From assembly GCA_027532555.1 (NCBI GenBank), contig JAPZTJ010000038.1, positions 1 to 64,000 of the forward strand: a DNA stretch of 64,000 bases, written 5' to 3'. The stretch is from Aquidulcibacter sp. GTDB lineage: Bacteria > Pseudomonadota > Alphaproteobacteria > Caulobacterales > Aquidulcibacteraceae. Shown here piece by piece: positions 25,979 through 35,979 of this stretch (position 1 is the first letter of the stretch; each line of letters begins with the position of its first letter). Under the pieces are notes generated by a model. That model saw only the letters and a program-made list of their open reading frames with translations, was not told the origin of the DNA and searched no databases. The translations under genes were made by a program, and so were the position numbers.

Positions 25979-28264
25979 CTAGCGCTTAGCTGGACTGGCG
26001 GCATTGACGTCATAGGCTGCCAAAGTAGCCAAAGTCACAATCTCAGAAACTGGTGCAGAGAGCGAACATATTTGGACAGGATGGCGCAAGCCAACCATCA
26101 TCGGCCCCAAAACGGTTGCGCCGCCCAAAAACTCAACCAGATCCGTGGAAATGCGCGCGGAGTGGATGGCAGGCATCACCAACACGTTGGCTGGTCCGGT
26201 CAGTCGGGAGAAGGGGTAAAGCCGATGAGAATCCGCGCTAAGAGCCACACCAACCGACATTTCGCCTTCATATTCGAAGTCGATTTCCTCCATGCGATCT
26301 AGGATCGCCGTCGCCTCACGGCACTTCTCTGAGCGTTCGCCCATGGGCCGCCCAAAGGTGGAATAAGCGACAAAGGCAACGCGCGGCACAAAGCCAAGGC
26401 GCTTGGCCGCTCCGGCTGCCTGAATGGCGATGCGAGCCAAATCCTCTGCATTTGGCATTTCAGTGACGTTGGTATCGGCGACAAAAATGGTTCGCCCCTT
26501 AGAAATCAGCACCGAAAGACCAATCGGCTTGCTCTTAACCGCCGCATCAATCGCCAACATGACTTCATTCAATGCTTGGTCGGTTGTGCGTGTTGTGCCG
26601 GTGACCATTCCGTCTGCGTCGCCCATGGCAACCATGGTTGCGGCAAAGACGTTGCGATCTTGATTGATCATGCGCTGGCAATCGCGCAGCAAATAGCCAC
26701 GACGCTGCAAGCGGCGATAGAGATAGTCTGTATAGTCGACATTGCGGTCAGATAGCCGCGCATTGAATATTTGGAGACCAGAGTCTTCTGGGACGCCTAC
26801 CAGCGACTTATTGCGACGCACTTGCTCTTCGCGTCCAATCAAAATGGCCTTGCCCATTTCCAATTGCTCGAATTGATAGGCAGCGCGGATAACGGCTGGA
26901 TCCTCGCCTTCCGCAAACACGATTGTTTTTGGATTGGCGCGGACCGATTCCTGCAAGCTTTGCAGAAGAGACGCCGTTGGGTCGAGGCGCTGGGCCAAAC
27001 GATCGCGATAGGCACCCATGTCATCTATCGGCTTGCGGGCAACCCCTGTGTCCATTGCAGCTTGTGCCACGGCTGGCGGAATGGCGGCAATCAATCGTGG
27101 ATCAAATGGTGTCGGGATGATGTATCCTGGGCCAAACTTAAGTTGGCGGCCATGATAGGCGGCCATCACTTCATCGGGGACATCTTCGCGCGCAAGCTCT
27201 GCTAGCGCGCGGGCCGCCGCCAGCTTCATCTCCTCATTGATCGTGCGGGCGCGGACATCCAACGCACCACGGAAGATATAGGGGAAGCCTAGAACATTAT
27301 TGACTTGGTTCGCATAGTCGGACCGGCCGGTGGCGATAATCGCATCGGTTCGCACTTCCAAGATTTCTTCTGGACGAATCTCTGGATCCGGATTGGCCAT
27401 TGCAAAAATGATCGGGTTTGGGGCCATGCTGGCCACCATGGCTTGATTAACCGCGCCTTTGGCAGATAGTCCCAAGAAGCAGTCCGCGCCCTTCATTGCC
27501 TCTTCTAAAGTTCGCAGAGGCGTATCAACGGCATGGGCGGACTTGAATTGATCCATACCCTTTTCACGACCACGATAGACTACCCCGTCGCGGTCGCACA
27601 CAATAACGTTTTGGTGCGGCACGCCCAGCGTCTTGATCAAGGAAATACAAGACAGGCCTGCAGCACCGGCACCGGACACAACGACTTTAAGGTCTTTAAA
27701 ATCGCGACCTGTAATTTCGCAGGCATTGATCAAGCCCGCGGCGGCGATGATGGCGGTGCCATGTTGGTCGTCATGAAAAACCGGAATGTCGCATAATTCT
27801 TTCAACCGGCTTTCAATGATAAAGCATTCTGGGCTTTTGATATCTTCCAGATTGATGCCACCAAAGGTGCAAGAGATATTGCGTACGGTGCGGATAATCT
27901 CTTCTGAGTCCATCGAATCAAGCTCAATGTCGATAGAGTCGATATCCGCGAAGCGCTTAAACAGCACCGACTTGCCTTCCATCACAGGCTTGGAAGCCAG
28001 CGCGCCCAGATTTCCCAGACCTAAAATAGCCGTACCGTTTGAAATCACGGCAACCAAATTGCCCTTCGACGTATAGTCATAGGCCGTATCTGGATCTTTT
28101 GAGATTGCGAGGACGGGAACTGCGACACCGGGAGAGTAAGCAAGCGACAGATCGCGCTGGGTCGCCATCGGCTTAGAGGCCATAACCGATATCTTACCTG
28201 GCGTAGGCAGACTGTGAAAATCGAGGGCTTCTTGGTCTGTGAAAGTCTTGCGCTCGCTGCTCAT
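25979..28264 (-). CDS. maeB: NADP-dependent malic enzyme, multimodular MaeB
   Basis: This 761-residue enzyme decarboxylates malate to pyruvate, giving NADPH. The N-terminal malic part (to about residue 410) has SLAYSPGVAVPVLAI, FHDDQHGTAII and the NAD(P)-binding VVSGAGAAGLSCI. The C-terminal half (about 430-755) is a phosphotransacetylase-like domain (TIVFAEGEDPAVIRAAYQF, and VSVLISKGRTIFVADTN-like residues), which in this family regulates rather than catalyses. Length matches the hybrid form common in alphaproteobacteria. It is divergent from mutS. Confidence 0.96.
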   Translation of the reverse strand: MSSERKTFTDQEALDFHSLPTPGKISVMASKPMATQRDLSLAYSPGVAVPVLAISKDPDTAYDYTSKGNLVAVISNGTAILGLGNLGALASKPVMEGKSVLFKRFADIDSIDIELDSMDSEEIIRTVRNISCTFGGINLEDIKSPECFIIESRLKELCDIPVFHDDQHGTAIIAAAGLINACEITGRDFKDLKVVVSGAGAAGLSCISLIKTLGVPHQNVIVCDRDGVVYRGREKGMDQFKSAHAVDTPLRTLEEAMKGADCFLGLSAKGAVNQAMVASMAPNPIIFAMANPDPEIRPEEILEVRTDAIIATGRSDYANQVNNVLGFPYIFRGALDVRARTINEEMKLAAARALAELAREDVPDEVMAAYHGRQLKFGPGYIIPTPFDPRLIAAIPPAVAQAAMDTGVARKPIDDMGAYRDRLAQRLDPTASLLQSLQESVRANPKTIVFAEGEDPAVIRAAYQFEQLEMGKAILIGREEQVRRNKSLVGVPEDSGLQIFNARLSDRNVDYTDYLYRRLQRRGYLLRDCQRMINQDRNVFAATMVAMGDADGMVTGTTRTTDQALNEVMLAIDAAVKSKPIGLSVLISKGRTIFVADTNVTEMPNAEDLARIAIQAAGAAKRLGFVPRVAFVAYSTFGRPMGERSEKCREATAILDRMEEIDFEYEGEMSVGVALSADSHRLYPFSRLTGPANVLVMPAIHSARISTDLVEFLGGATVLGPMMVGLRHPVQICSLSAPVSEIVTLATLAAYDVNAASPAKR

Positions 28265-28397
28265 CAGATATTTTTCGTCCTACGCTATCCTATTTCACCC
28301 TTGCTAGACCGGGCCGCGCGTTCGATCAACGTGTGTCTACTTTTAAAACCGTGTTTGACACTTTGCCAGCGGAAGAATCCGCAGCTAAACCCCTCTG

Positions 28398-31046
28398 ATG
28401 ATAGCCCCCAGCACCACACCCGTTATGGCGCAATATCTGGCCGCGAAGGAGCAGCATCGCGACGCTTTGCTGTTTTTCCGCATGGGTGACTTTTATGAGC
28501 TCTTCTTTGAAGATGCCAAAACGGCTGCCGGCGCGCTTGATATTGCCCTAACAAAACGGGGCCAGCATCTGGGCGAAGATATCGCAATGGCCGGGGTCCC
28601 GGCCCATTCGGCTGACGCTTATATTGCGAAATTGGTCCGAAAGGGCTTCAAAATCGCAATTTGCGACCAAACCGAAGACGCGGCTGAAGCCCGTAAGCGC
28701 GGCTCTAAGTCAGTTGTGCGTCGAGATGTCGTCCGCATCATAACGCCGGGCACCCTAACCGAAGACGCGCTCTTGGACCCCCGCCATGCCAATCGGTTGG
28801 CAGCTCTGGCATTCACCGCTGGCGGCTTGGAAGCAGCCCTTGCTTGGGCAGATGTTTCCACTGGTGAATTTGCTGTGATGGAGGCATCAATCCAACGCCT
28901 AATCGATGAAGCGTCCGCACTTTCGATCGGGGAATTGGTGATCGTTGATAGCGATTTGGACAAAGCCGGCGCCAAGGCAATCGCCGCTGTTTCAGGCTCT
29001 GTAACCCCCAGACCTGCGAAGTCAGCAGATGCAAAGGCCGCTGCGCGCACGCTGGAACTTGGCTTTGGTGTACAGACGCTCGACGGATTTGGTGCGTTTG
29101 GAAAAGCTGAATTGACGGCTCTGGGCCTCGTCTACGACTACATCAGCCTGACCCAAGCCGGCCTTGCGCCTCGCTTGACACCACCGAAACGGGTGGAGAC
29201 TTCCGGTATCATGGCAATCGACGCGACCACCCGCGTGAGCTTAGAGCTTGATCGCTCACAACGCGGCACGCGCGAAGGCTCTTTGCTTGCTGCCATAGAC
29301 CGCACCCGTACCGCAGCAGGTGGGCGGATGTTAGCGGAGCGGATTGGGCGTCCCTTACTTGATCTGGGTCCGATCAAGGACCGACTGAACGCCATTGAAC
29401 ATCTAGTCGGTGCCAGCGACCAGCGCCGTGACGTGCGCGACTCATTGAGCCAAATCCCCGATGTCAGCCGCGCTCTTTCCCGTCTTGAACTGGGCCGCGG
29501 TGGGCCGCGAGATCTGCGGGCGCTCGCCATCGCATTAATCGAAGGCGACCAGATCAGTGCCCGCTTGCCGATTGACTTGCCTGTTGAGCTGGCCGTCGCG
29601 CAGAACCACCTTGGCCTCATTCATCAGCCAGCTTTGGCCTCACTCGCGCATCGTCTGATCGCGATGATTATTCCAGAACCCGGGCTTCTGACGCGCGATG
29701 GCGGCTTTGTTGCGACAGGGTTTGATCCGGTCTTAGATGAAATCCGTTTGCTTTCGACCAATGCACGCCAAGTGGTGGCCAATCTACAGGCCGAAGTCTC
29801 CGAGCAAGCGGGACTGCCACTCAAAATCCGCAACAATGCGGTTTTGGGCTTTTTCATCGAGGCCACCCCCAAACAAGCCGAAGCCCTGATGAGCCCGCCG
29901 CTCAATGCACTTTTCATCCACCGTCAGACAACGGCGAGTGCAATTCGCTTTACGAACCCGCGCCTCATGGAACTAGACGGCCAAATCGCGCGGGCGTCAG
30001 AACGGGCACTCGCGCGCGAACTTGAATTGTGGAACGAGGCCTTAGCGGAGGTCGTGCGTCAGAGCAGCGCGCTGCGGGCAGTTGGCGAAGCACTCGCGAC
30101 CTTGGATGTCGCGGCTGGTCTCGCGGAATGGGCAGTGGAAGCTGATGCGACCCGACCGGTATTGGACGATGGTCTAGGGTTTGATGTGGTGGGCGGTCGT
30201 CACCCAGTTGTAGAAGCTGCACTTCGAAAATCAGGGGAAGTCTTTACCTCTAACGCCTGCCATTTAGATGGTGCCGGAACATCTGCACCACGCCTTACCT
30301 TGATTACCGGGCCCAATATGGCGGGTAAATCGACTTATTTGCGACAAAACGCGCTCTTGGCGATTTTGGCCCAAGCGGGCTCCTATGTGCCAGCAGAATC
30401 GCTCCATATGGGGCTGGTGGATAGGATATTCTCACGCGTCGGGGCCTCCGATGATCTATCCAAGGGTCGGTCGACCTTTATGGTCGAAATGGTGGAGACG
30501 GCCACGATCTTGAACCGCGCGGGTCCAAGGGCTTTTGTTATTCTCGATGAAATCGGTCGCGGCACTTCAACTTATGACGGCTTGGCGATTGCATGGGCAG
30601 TGGCAGAACATCTCCACGATTCCAATCAATGTCGAGCTTTGTTCGCCACGCATTATCACGAGCTTACGGCTTTGGCTGAACGTCTGCCCGCCTGCGGCAA
30701 CGCTAGCCTGCGCGCCAAGGAGTGGAAAGGCGATCTCGTCTTTCTGCATGAAGTGGTCGAGGGGGCAGCAGACCGGTCTTACGGTGTGCAAGTGGCAAAA
30801 CTCGCTGGATTGCCGCCAAGTGCGGTGGCGCGGGCAAAGTCTGTTTTGAGTAGACTTGAAAAAACCCAGAACAATGGACGACCCGGTGTTTTGGATGATT
30901 TGCCGCTATTTGCCGCGACAAACCCTGTGCCAGAGGTCGCCACCACACCCACTGCCCTAGAACAAGCCTTGCTGGACCTTGACCCTGATCAACTTACGCC
31001 GCGCGATGCTTTGGACTTTGTCTATGCCCTGAAAAAGATGTTGTAG
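28398..31046 (+). CDS. mutS: DNA mismatch repair protein MutS
   Basis: This 882-residue ATPase recognises mismatches and starts methyl-directed or MutL-dependent repair. The mismatch-binding FFRMGDFYELF is near residue 29, Walker A GPNMAGKSTYLRQ near 639, and the Walker B/DE box VILDEIGRGTSTYDG near 714, followed by ATHYHELTAL. Length and domain order are normal. It is divergent from maeB and followed by pstS. Confidence 0.98.
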   Translation: MIAPSTTPVMAQYLAAKEQHRDALLFFRMGDFYELFFEDAKTAAGALDIALTKRGQHLGEDIAMAGVPAHSADAYIAKLVRKGFKIAICDQTEDAAEARKRGSKSVVRRDVVRIITPGTLTEDALLDPRHANRLAALAFTAGGLEAALAWADVSTGEFAVMEASIQRLIDEASALSIGELVIVDSDLDKAGAKAIAAVSGSVTPRPAKSADAKAAARTLELGFGVQTLDGFGAFGKAELTALGLVYDYISLTQAGLAPRLTPPKRVETSGIMAIDATTRVSLELDRSQRGTREGSLLAAIDRTRTAAGGRMLAERIGRPLLDLGPIKDRLNAIEHLVGASDQRRDVRDSLSQIPDVSRALSRLELGRGGPRDLRALAIALIEGDQISARLPIDLPVELAVAQNHLGLIHQPALASLAHRLIAMIIPEPGLLTRDGGFVATGFDPVLDEIRLLSTNARQVVANLQAEVSEQAGLPLKIRNNAVLGFFIEATPKQAEALMSPPLNALFIHRQTTASAIRFTNPRLMELDGQIARASERALARELELWNEALAEVVRQSSALRAVGEALATLDVAAGLAEWAVEADATRPVLDDGLGFDVVGGRHPVVEAALRKSGEVFTSNACHLDGAGTSAPRLTLITGPNMAGKSTYLRQNALLAILAQAGSYVPAESLHMGLVDRIFSRVGASDDLSKGRSTFMVEMVETATILNRAGPRAFVILDEIGRGTSTYDGLAIAWAVAEHLHDSNQCRALFATHYHELTALAERLPACGNASLRAKEWKGDLVFLHEVVEGAADRSYGVQVAKLAGLPPSAVARAKSVLSRLEKTQNNGRPGVLDDLPLFAATNPVPEVATTPTALEQALLDLDPDQLTPRDALDFVYALKKML

Positions 31047-31074
31047 CCGCGCCATAGCTTCATTGTTGTGATTT

Positions 31075-31107
31075 TGTCATATTATTGAAGCGTGGGTGTC
31101 ATATCGT
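31075..31107 (+). promoter_or_regulatory. Candidate Pho box before pstS
   Basis: TGTCATAT occurs at 31075 and again at 31097, exactly 22 bp apart, with a degenerate TGAAGC unit at 31086. This is the 11-bp periodic direct repeat of PhoB boxes (consensus near CTGTCAT). It lies about 70-100 bp before the PstS start, the expected place. Confidence 0.65.
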
Positions 31108-31173
31108 CAGACTAACGCACCTCTAGAATCGTCCTGCGCCGTCCAGCGCAGACACCTAATTTGGATTGATTAC

Positions 31174-32229
31174 ATGACTTTCAAGCACCTTAGCCTGGCT
31201 ATTTTAGCATCTGGCGTCATTGTCTTGGCAGGCTGCAACCCAAATGATGGTCGCGATCGAGTGGCGGTCGTGGGCTCATCTACCTTGTTCCCTTTCTCGG
31301 CGGCGGCGGCAGAGCAGTTCTCCGCCCGTGGCCGATTTAAAACGCCGCGCGTGGAATCAACGGGTACAGGTGGCGGGTTTGCAATTTTTTGCCGCGGCTT
31401 AGGCCCTGGCTTCCCCGATATCTCAAACGCATCCCGGCAGATCAAGAAAGGTGAATTCGAGACCTGTCAGAAGAATGGCGTGACCGAAGTTGTTGAGATT
31501 AAGATCGGCTATGACGGGATTGTTATCGCCAATTCAAACGCCGCGACGCCCGTCACATTGACCAAGCAAGAAGTCTATCAGGCACTAGCAAAAGAGGTCT
31601 ATGATCCCGCAAAACAGGCCTTCGTCCCCAATCCATATACAAAATGGAACGAGATCAACCCCAATTTGCCGGCAATCAAGATCGATGTGATGGGGCCTCC
31701 GCCAACTTCTGGCACGCGCGACGCCTTTGCGGAACTTGTCATGGCGAAGGGTGCCCAAGAAGTGCCTGAAATGAAGGCGCTGAAGGAAAAGGACGACAAG
31801 GAGTTTCAAAAGCGGGCGCTGACTTTGCGTGAAGATGGCGCTTGGAAGGATTCTGGTGAAAACGACAGCCTAATCGTGCAAGCATTATCGCGCTCACCCG
31901 AACAATTTGGTGTGTTTGGTTTTTCATCGTTCGAAGAAAACATGGACCGCTTGCAGGCAGCGCCACTTAATGGTGTGGAGCCATCGGCAGAAGCCATTAT
32001 TGACGGAAAGTATGCGGCTTCCCGTTCGCTCTATTTCTATGTGAAGAAAGCCAATGTCGGTGTTGTGCCGGGGCTACAAGAATTTGCGATGGAGCTTTTG
32101 TCTGATCATGCAGCCGGCCTCCGCGGCTATTTACGTGGCAGAGGCATGGTACCCTTGCACCCGGATGAGCGGGCAGCGAACTTCCAAATTGCCAAGACCC
32201 TGCCCGCCATGAGCGCGCCTAAAAAATAA
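31174..32229 (+). CDS. pstS: Phosphate ABC transporter substrate-binding protein PstS
   Basis: This protein of about 351 residues binds inorganic phosphate in the periplasm for Pst uptake. It has a leader with a lipobox-like VLAGC, then VAVVGSSTLFPFSAAAAEQF and VESTGTGGGFAIFCRG, where Ser/Thr residues bind phosphate, and GPPPTSGTRDAFAELV. I start at ATG 31174 (MTFKHL) rather than the upstream frame start, because the leader begins there. No pstCAB or phoU follows, so it is an orphan here; the Pho box suggests phosphate-starvation control. Confidence 0.88.
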   Translation: MTFKHLSLAILASGVIVLAGCNPNDGRDRVAVVGSSTLFPFSAAAAEQFSARGRFKTPRVESTGTGGGFAIFCRGLGPGFPDISNASRQIKKGEFETCQKNGVTEVVEIKIGYDGIVIANSNAATPVTLTKQEVYQALAKEVYDPAKQAFVPNPYTKWNEINPNLPAIKIDVMGPPPTSGTRDAFAELVMAKGAQEVPEMKALKEKDDKEFQKRALTLREDGAWKDSGENDSLIVQALSRSPEQFGVFGFSSFEENMDRLQAAPLNGVEPSAEAIIDGKYAASRSLYFYVKKANVGVVPGLQEFAMELLSDHAAGLRGYLRGRGMVPLHPDERAANFQIAKTLPAMSAPKK

Positions 32230-32268
32230 AACCTTGCCTCACTTGACGGGGTGTTGCACACCAACGGC

Positions 32269-33372
32269 ATGCGCCGTTCTCTTTTGTCGATCCTCGCCGT
32301 GTGCTTTGCCACCATGACTTCGCCTGACGCCCAAGCATCTGATTTTGAAGAAGCAACAGGGCGATTCGCCAAGCTTGCTCTGTCGTGCATCCATACTGAA
32401 TATCCAAACAAGATCGCCCATGTGCTGAATTCGGCCGACGATGCACGCACGCCCAGCCAGTTGACACCCGCATTTTATGGCTGTTTCGACCATCACTCCT
32501 CGGTGCACGGGCACTGGCTCTTGGCGCGCCTCGCGCGGCTCTATCCGCAGGCTTCTTATACCCCTGCTGCCCGGCAAGCTTTGGCTAAGAGCCTGACCAA
32601 AGCTAATTTGGAGGCCGAGCTTGCCTATATGAATGGAGCGGGGCGCGCTGGCTTTGAGCGCCCTTACGGCTTGGCTTGGATGCTGCAATTAGGCGCGGAA
32701 CTGCGCCAATGGGCCAAACAGGATGAAAGCGTGGCGGTTTGGGCGACGGACTTCGCGCCGTTAGAGCAGCGCGCCGCGGGTCAACTCAAGAGCTGGCTGC
32801 CAAAGCTTCGTACGCCCATGCGGGTTGGAGAACATTCCCAAACCGCGTTTGCTTTAGGGCTCGCGCGCGATTGGGCAGTGGAGGTGCAGGATACCGCCTT
32901 TCTCGCTCTGATCGACGAACGTGCCATGACTTATTATGGCAAGGATCGCGATTGTCCTTTGCGGTTTGAGCCCGGCGGGGAAGATTTCGTTTCCGCCTGT
33001 TTGGGTGAAGCCGACCTCATGCGTCGCGTTTTGGCACCAGAGGCCTATGCCAAGTGGCTGAGTGTCGCCCTGCCCACCATCCCCAAAACTGCCACCGCAG
33101 ACTGGTTGCCCGTGGGCATCGTCACAGATCGCACCGATGGCAAACTGGCCCATATCGACGGGCTCAATCTCTCTCGGGCATGGATGCTGGAAGGCATGGC
33201 CGCGGGTTTGCCGACAGCCGATAAACGCAGGCTGGCCCTGTTGGCGGCAGCAAAAGCCCATCGAGACATTGCTCTGCCGGCGGTGACGGGTGAACATTAT
33301 GAAGGCGGGCATTGGCTGGGGACATTTGCCACCTATCTGGTGACCCAACGCGGCTTAAAGGCTGGGCATTAA
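32269..33372 (+). CDS. DUF2891 family protein, secreted
   Basis: This protein of about 367 residues starts with a signal peptide (MRRSLLSILAVCF) and contains YPNKIAHVLNSADDARTPSQ, PAFYGCFDHHSSVHGHW and a final HYEGGHWLGTFATYLV, the hallmarks of DUF2891. The predicted fold is an alpha/alpha toroid; no activity is established as far as I know. It follows pstS by about 40 bp and may be co-transcribed. Confidence 0.85.
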   Translation: MRRSLLSILAVCFATMTSPDAQASDFEEATGRFAKLALSCIHTEYPNKIAHVLNSADDARTPSQLTPAFYGCFDHHSSVHGHWLLARLARLYPQASYTPAARQALAKSLTKANLEAELAYMNGAGRAGFERPYGLAWMLQLGAELRQWAKQDESVAVWATDFAPLEQRAAGQLKSWLPKLRTPMRVGEHSQTAFALGLARDWAVEVQDTAFLALIDERAMTYYGKDRDCPLRFEPGGEDFVSACLGEADLMRRVLAPEAYAKWLSVALPTIPKTATADWLPVGIVTDRTDGKLAHIDGLNLSRAWMLEGMAAGLPTADKRRLALLAAAKAHRDIALPAVTGEHYEGGHWLGTFATYLVTQRGLKAGH

Positions 33373-33381
33373 CAGGAACCG

Positions 33382-34263
33382 TTAGCCCTTCGGCTTAGCC
33401 TTTGTGAACACGCCAATATGGGTCGCAACAGGCCTTTCTGTGCCAGGAATGCCCGATTGAATTGGTCGATTCAGGACACTTGGACCCCGAACAGGATCGC
33501 GGTACACGAGCGCCGTTGACCCACCGCCATCGAGATTGATCGCATTAGCTGCCCCTAAGGCCTGCAAGATCAAGGCGGATTCAGCGAAACTTGCCCCCTC
33601 GCTATAGCCTTTTTGGCGGCCATCAATGGTCACCAGCCACAGGCGGTCGCCTGCTGCATTGACGCCAAGGATCGAACGAGGGTGACGGGTTGCATTCTTC
33701 GGATCAACCTTCATCTTACCATCTTGAACCAACAGCGGACCCGCGGCCAGGCCATTTGCGAACCTTTCTGGGCAGGCCAAAGCAGCCAAGATCTGAACCT
33801 GTTTGCGGTCAAAGCAAACAACAGCTTTGGCCGCGCGAGCCGTTTCGGGCGTAGAAGCAGGTGACACCACTCGGCCATTTGACTTTGCAAATCCAACAGC
33901 ATCTTGGCCTAAGCCTTCTGCAGTGACCACCGGGCTAAAATAGCCGCCATTGATCGCAACAATCGCGCCGGATTCCCGCAGAAACGTAGACGTCGTCTTA
34001 GAACGATACTCAGAGGTGTCCGATGGATTACCCCCCGATACAGCAACGGACACGCCTCGGGTTTTCAAGTCGACTTCAACGATCGCCACCTGCATCGGCA
34101 CAGCGCCGGGCCATGCCCGTTGGCTGTAAGAAATGCCTTTGGTCACCATTTTACTTGGCGGAGTTAGATCAAATGGGTTGCCGGATGAGAGCGGTGCGCC
34201 GCTAGCGCAGGCAGACACGGCAATGAAAGCAAAAAGGGGAAAGTAGCGCGGCATCTGTTTCAT
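33382..34263 (-). CDS. Phosphodiester glycosidase (NAGPA) family lipoprotein
   Basis: This 293-residue protein has a leader ending AVSACAS (lipobox-like) and a NAGPA-type domain with AINGGYFSPVV near residue 103, RHPRSILGVNAAGDRLWLVT near 195 and AINLDGGGSTALVYRD near 240. The family is named for exo-polysaccharide or GlcNAc-phosphodiester cleavage. Its start overlaps the stop of the Lrp gene by 4 bp, an odd pairing that may reflect gene packing. Confidence 0.85.
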   Translation of the reverse strand: MKQMPRYFPLFAFIAVSACASGAPLSSGNPFDLTPPSKMVTKGISYSQRAWPGAVPMQVAIVEVDLKTRGVSVAVSGGNPSDTSEYRSKTTSTFLRESGAIVAINGGYFSPVVTAEGLGQDAVGFAKSNGRVVSPASTPETARAAKAVVCFDRKQVQILAALACPERFANGLAAGPLLVQDGKMKVDPKNATRHPRSILGVNAAGDRLWLVTIDGRQKGYSEGASFAESALILQALGAANAINLDGGGSTALVYRDPVRGPSVLNRPIQSGIPGTERPVATHIGVFTKAKPKG

Positions 34264-34730
34264 CGGATCGGGAGCCCTCGTAGCGGAGACACCGCACGCA
34301 TGGCGATGGCTGTATTAACCCTTACCACACTGGGCAGCCTTGTCAGAACTTCACGGTGAATGCGCTCGAGGTCTGCCACATCTCGTGCGGCGACGCGTAG
34401 GAGATAGTCTGAATCCCCGGTCATCAACCAGCATTCCAAAACCTCTGGCGCCGATCGTACGGCGCTTTCAAATGCGCCGAGATCGCGATCGGTCTGGGCA
34501 CCTAAAGCGATCGACACAAAAACCGTTAAGCTAAAGCCCAAACGCGCCGCATTTAGCTCAGCCCGGTAGCCTTCGAGGACGCCAGACTTTTCCAAAACAT
34601 CGAGGCGGCGTCGGCAGGCGCTTTCGGACAAGGCAATTTTATCGGCCAATGTGGCGATGCTGGCCCTTCCGTCGCGTTGAAGCAAGCGAAGCAAAGCGCG
34701 GTCCTTGTCATCTAGTGTAGCGATTTCCAT
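34260..34730 (-). CDS. Lrp/AsnC family regulator
   Basis: This 156-residue regulator has an AsnC helix-turn-helix (LDDKDRALLRLLQRDGRASI, then KIALSESACRRRLDVLEKSG) and a C-terminal RAM ligand domain (ECWLMTGDSDYLLRVAARDV). It is divergent from alanine dehydrogenase, the usual arrangement of an AldR-type activator, so L-alanine-responsive control of ald is likely. Confidence 0.92.
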   Translation of the reverse strand: MEIATLDDKDRALLRLLQRDGRASIATLADKIALSESACRRRLDVLEKSGVLEGYRAELNAARLGFSLTVFVSIALGAQTDRDLGAFESAVRSAPEVLECWLMTGDSDYLLRVAARDVADLERIHREVLTRLPSVVRVNTAIAMRAVSPLRGLPIR

Positions 34731-34843
34731 CGTATTATATCCTTTTATTCGTGCTTTCCACTAACAAAACTCAAAAGCTTGGGCAAGTTTGCGCGGAACC
34801 GCCATACAAATCGTGTTAGGATCAGCCATCACAGGAGACAGAC

Positions 34844-35929
34844 ATGAAAATTGGCGTGCCTAAGGAAATCAAGCCTCAAGAAAACCGCGTCGGCGCAACG
34901 CCGGGCACTGTGGCGCAGCTCATCGCTGCTGGACATGAGGTTTTCGTCGAATCTAACGCTGGCGCTGGCATTGGGGTTTCCAATGAGGCGTATGAGAAAG
35001 TGGGGGCGACAATTCTCCCAGACGCCGAGGCAATCTTTGCGGCCGCAACTATGATCGTAAAGGTAAAAGAACCCCAGCCGGTTGAATGTGCACGCTTAAA
35101 ACCGCACCACATCCTGTTCACCTATCTGCACTTGGCCCCAGATCCAAAGCAGGCCAAGGCACTAATGGCATCGGGCTGTACCGCAATTGCTTATGAAACC
35201 GTTGTTGGCCGCGATGGCGGACTTCCTCTTTTGGCCCCGATGTCGGAAGTCGCAGGACGTATGGCAACTCAAGTGGGTGCCCATTGCCTCCTGAAGCCAC
35301 AAGGTGGCCTTGGCAAATTGATGGGCGGCGTACCAGGCGTAGCACCGGCCAAAGTCGTCATCTTGGGCGGCGGTGTAGCTGGTCTAAACGCATGCGAAAT
35401 CGCCCATGGTATGCGCGCCGATGTAACCGTCTTTGATCGCTCGAAAGCTGCTTTGGTAGCGATTGATCGCCAGTTTGGCGGCATGGTCACCACTTTGATG
35501 TCGACCCCTGATGCGGTTGAAGAGGCCTGTATCGAAGCTGATCTCGTGATAGGCGCGGTCTTGATCCCCGGTGCTTCGGCACCAAAGCTTGTTACCAAAG
35601 ACATGCTATCTCGCATGAAGGATGGCTCGGTCCTTGTCGACATTTCCATCGACCAAGGTGGTTGCTTTGAGACCTCGCACGCCACGACCCATGCAGATCC
35701 AACCTATGTGATCGACGGGGTGGTGCATTATTGCGTCGCCAACATGCCAGGCGCGGCACCCCTGACCTCAACCTATGCCCTCAATGGCGTCACAGCACCT
35801 TACATGCTGGCCTTGGCCAATAAGGGCGTTGATCAAGCACTGGCTGATGACCCAGGCTTTGCCTTGGGCCTCAATGTCCGTGGTGGTCAGATCATGCACC
35901 AAGCCGTGAAAGAGGCGCTGGGCCTTTAA
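34844..35929 (+). CDS. ald: Alanine dehydrogenase
   Basis: This 361-residue enzyme interconverts L-alanine and pyruvate plus ammonia with NAD. It starts MKIGVPKEIKPQENRVGATP, the alanine dehydrogenase/PNT signature, with a catalytic Lys in IVKVKEPQPVE, His in LFTYLHLAPDP and the NAD fold VVILGGGVAGLNACEIAHGM. Length is typical. CAGGAGACAG precedes the ATG. It is divergent from the Lrp regulator. Confidence 0.97.
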   Translation: MKIGVPKEIKPQENRVGATPGTVAQLIAAGHEVFVESNAGAGIGVSNEAYEKVGATILPDAEAIFAAATMIVKVKEPQPVECARLKPHHILFTYLHLAPDPKQAKALMASGCTAIAYETVVGRDGGLPLLAPMSEVAGRMATQVGAHCLLKPQGGLGKLMGGVPGVAPAKVVILGGGVAGLNACEIAHGMRADVTVFDRSKAALVAIDRQFGGMVTTLMSTPDAVEEACIEADLVIGAVLIPGASAPKLVTKDMLSRMKDGSVLVDISIDQGGCFETSHATTHADPTYVIDGVVHYCVANMPGAAPLTSTYALNGVTAPYMLALANKGVDQALADDPGFALGLNVRGGQIMHQAVKEALGL

Positions 35930-35942
35930 TCCAAATAAATGG

Positions 35943-35969
35943 GCGGGAGGGCAAGGCTCGCTCTCCCGC
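35943..35969. terminator. Hairpin between ald and LhgO-like gene
   Basis: GCGGGAG (35943-35949) and CTCCCGC (35963-35969) form a 7-bp perfect stem with a 13-nt loop between two converging genes. No long T run follows, so it is a modest candidate for a shared terminator. Confidence 0.5.
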
Positions 35970-35979
35970 ACAGCATGCT

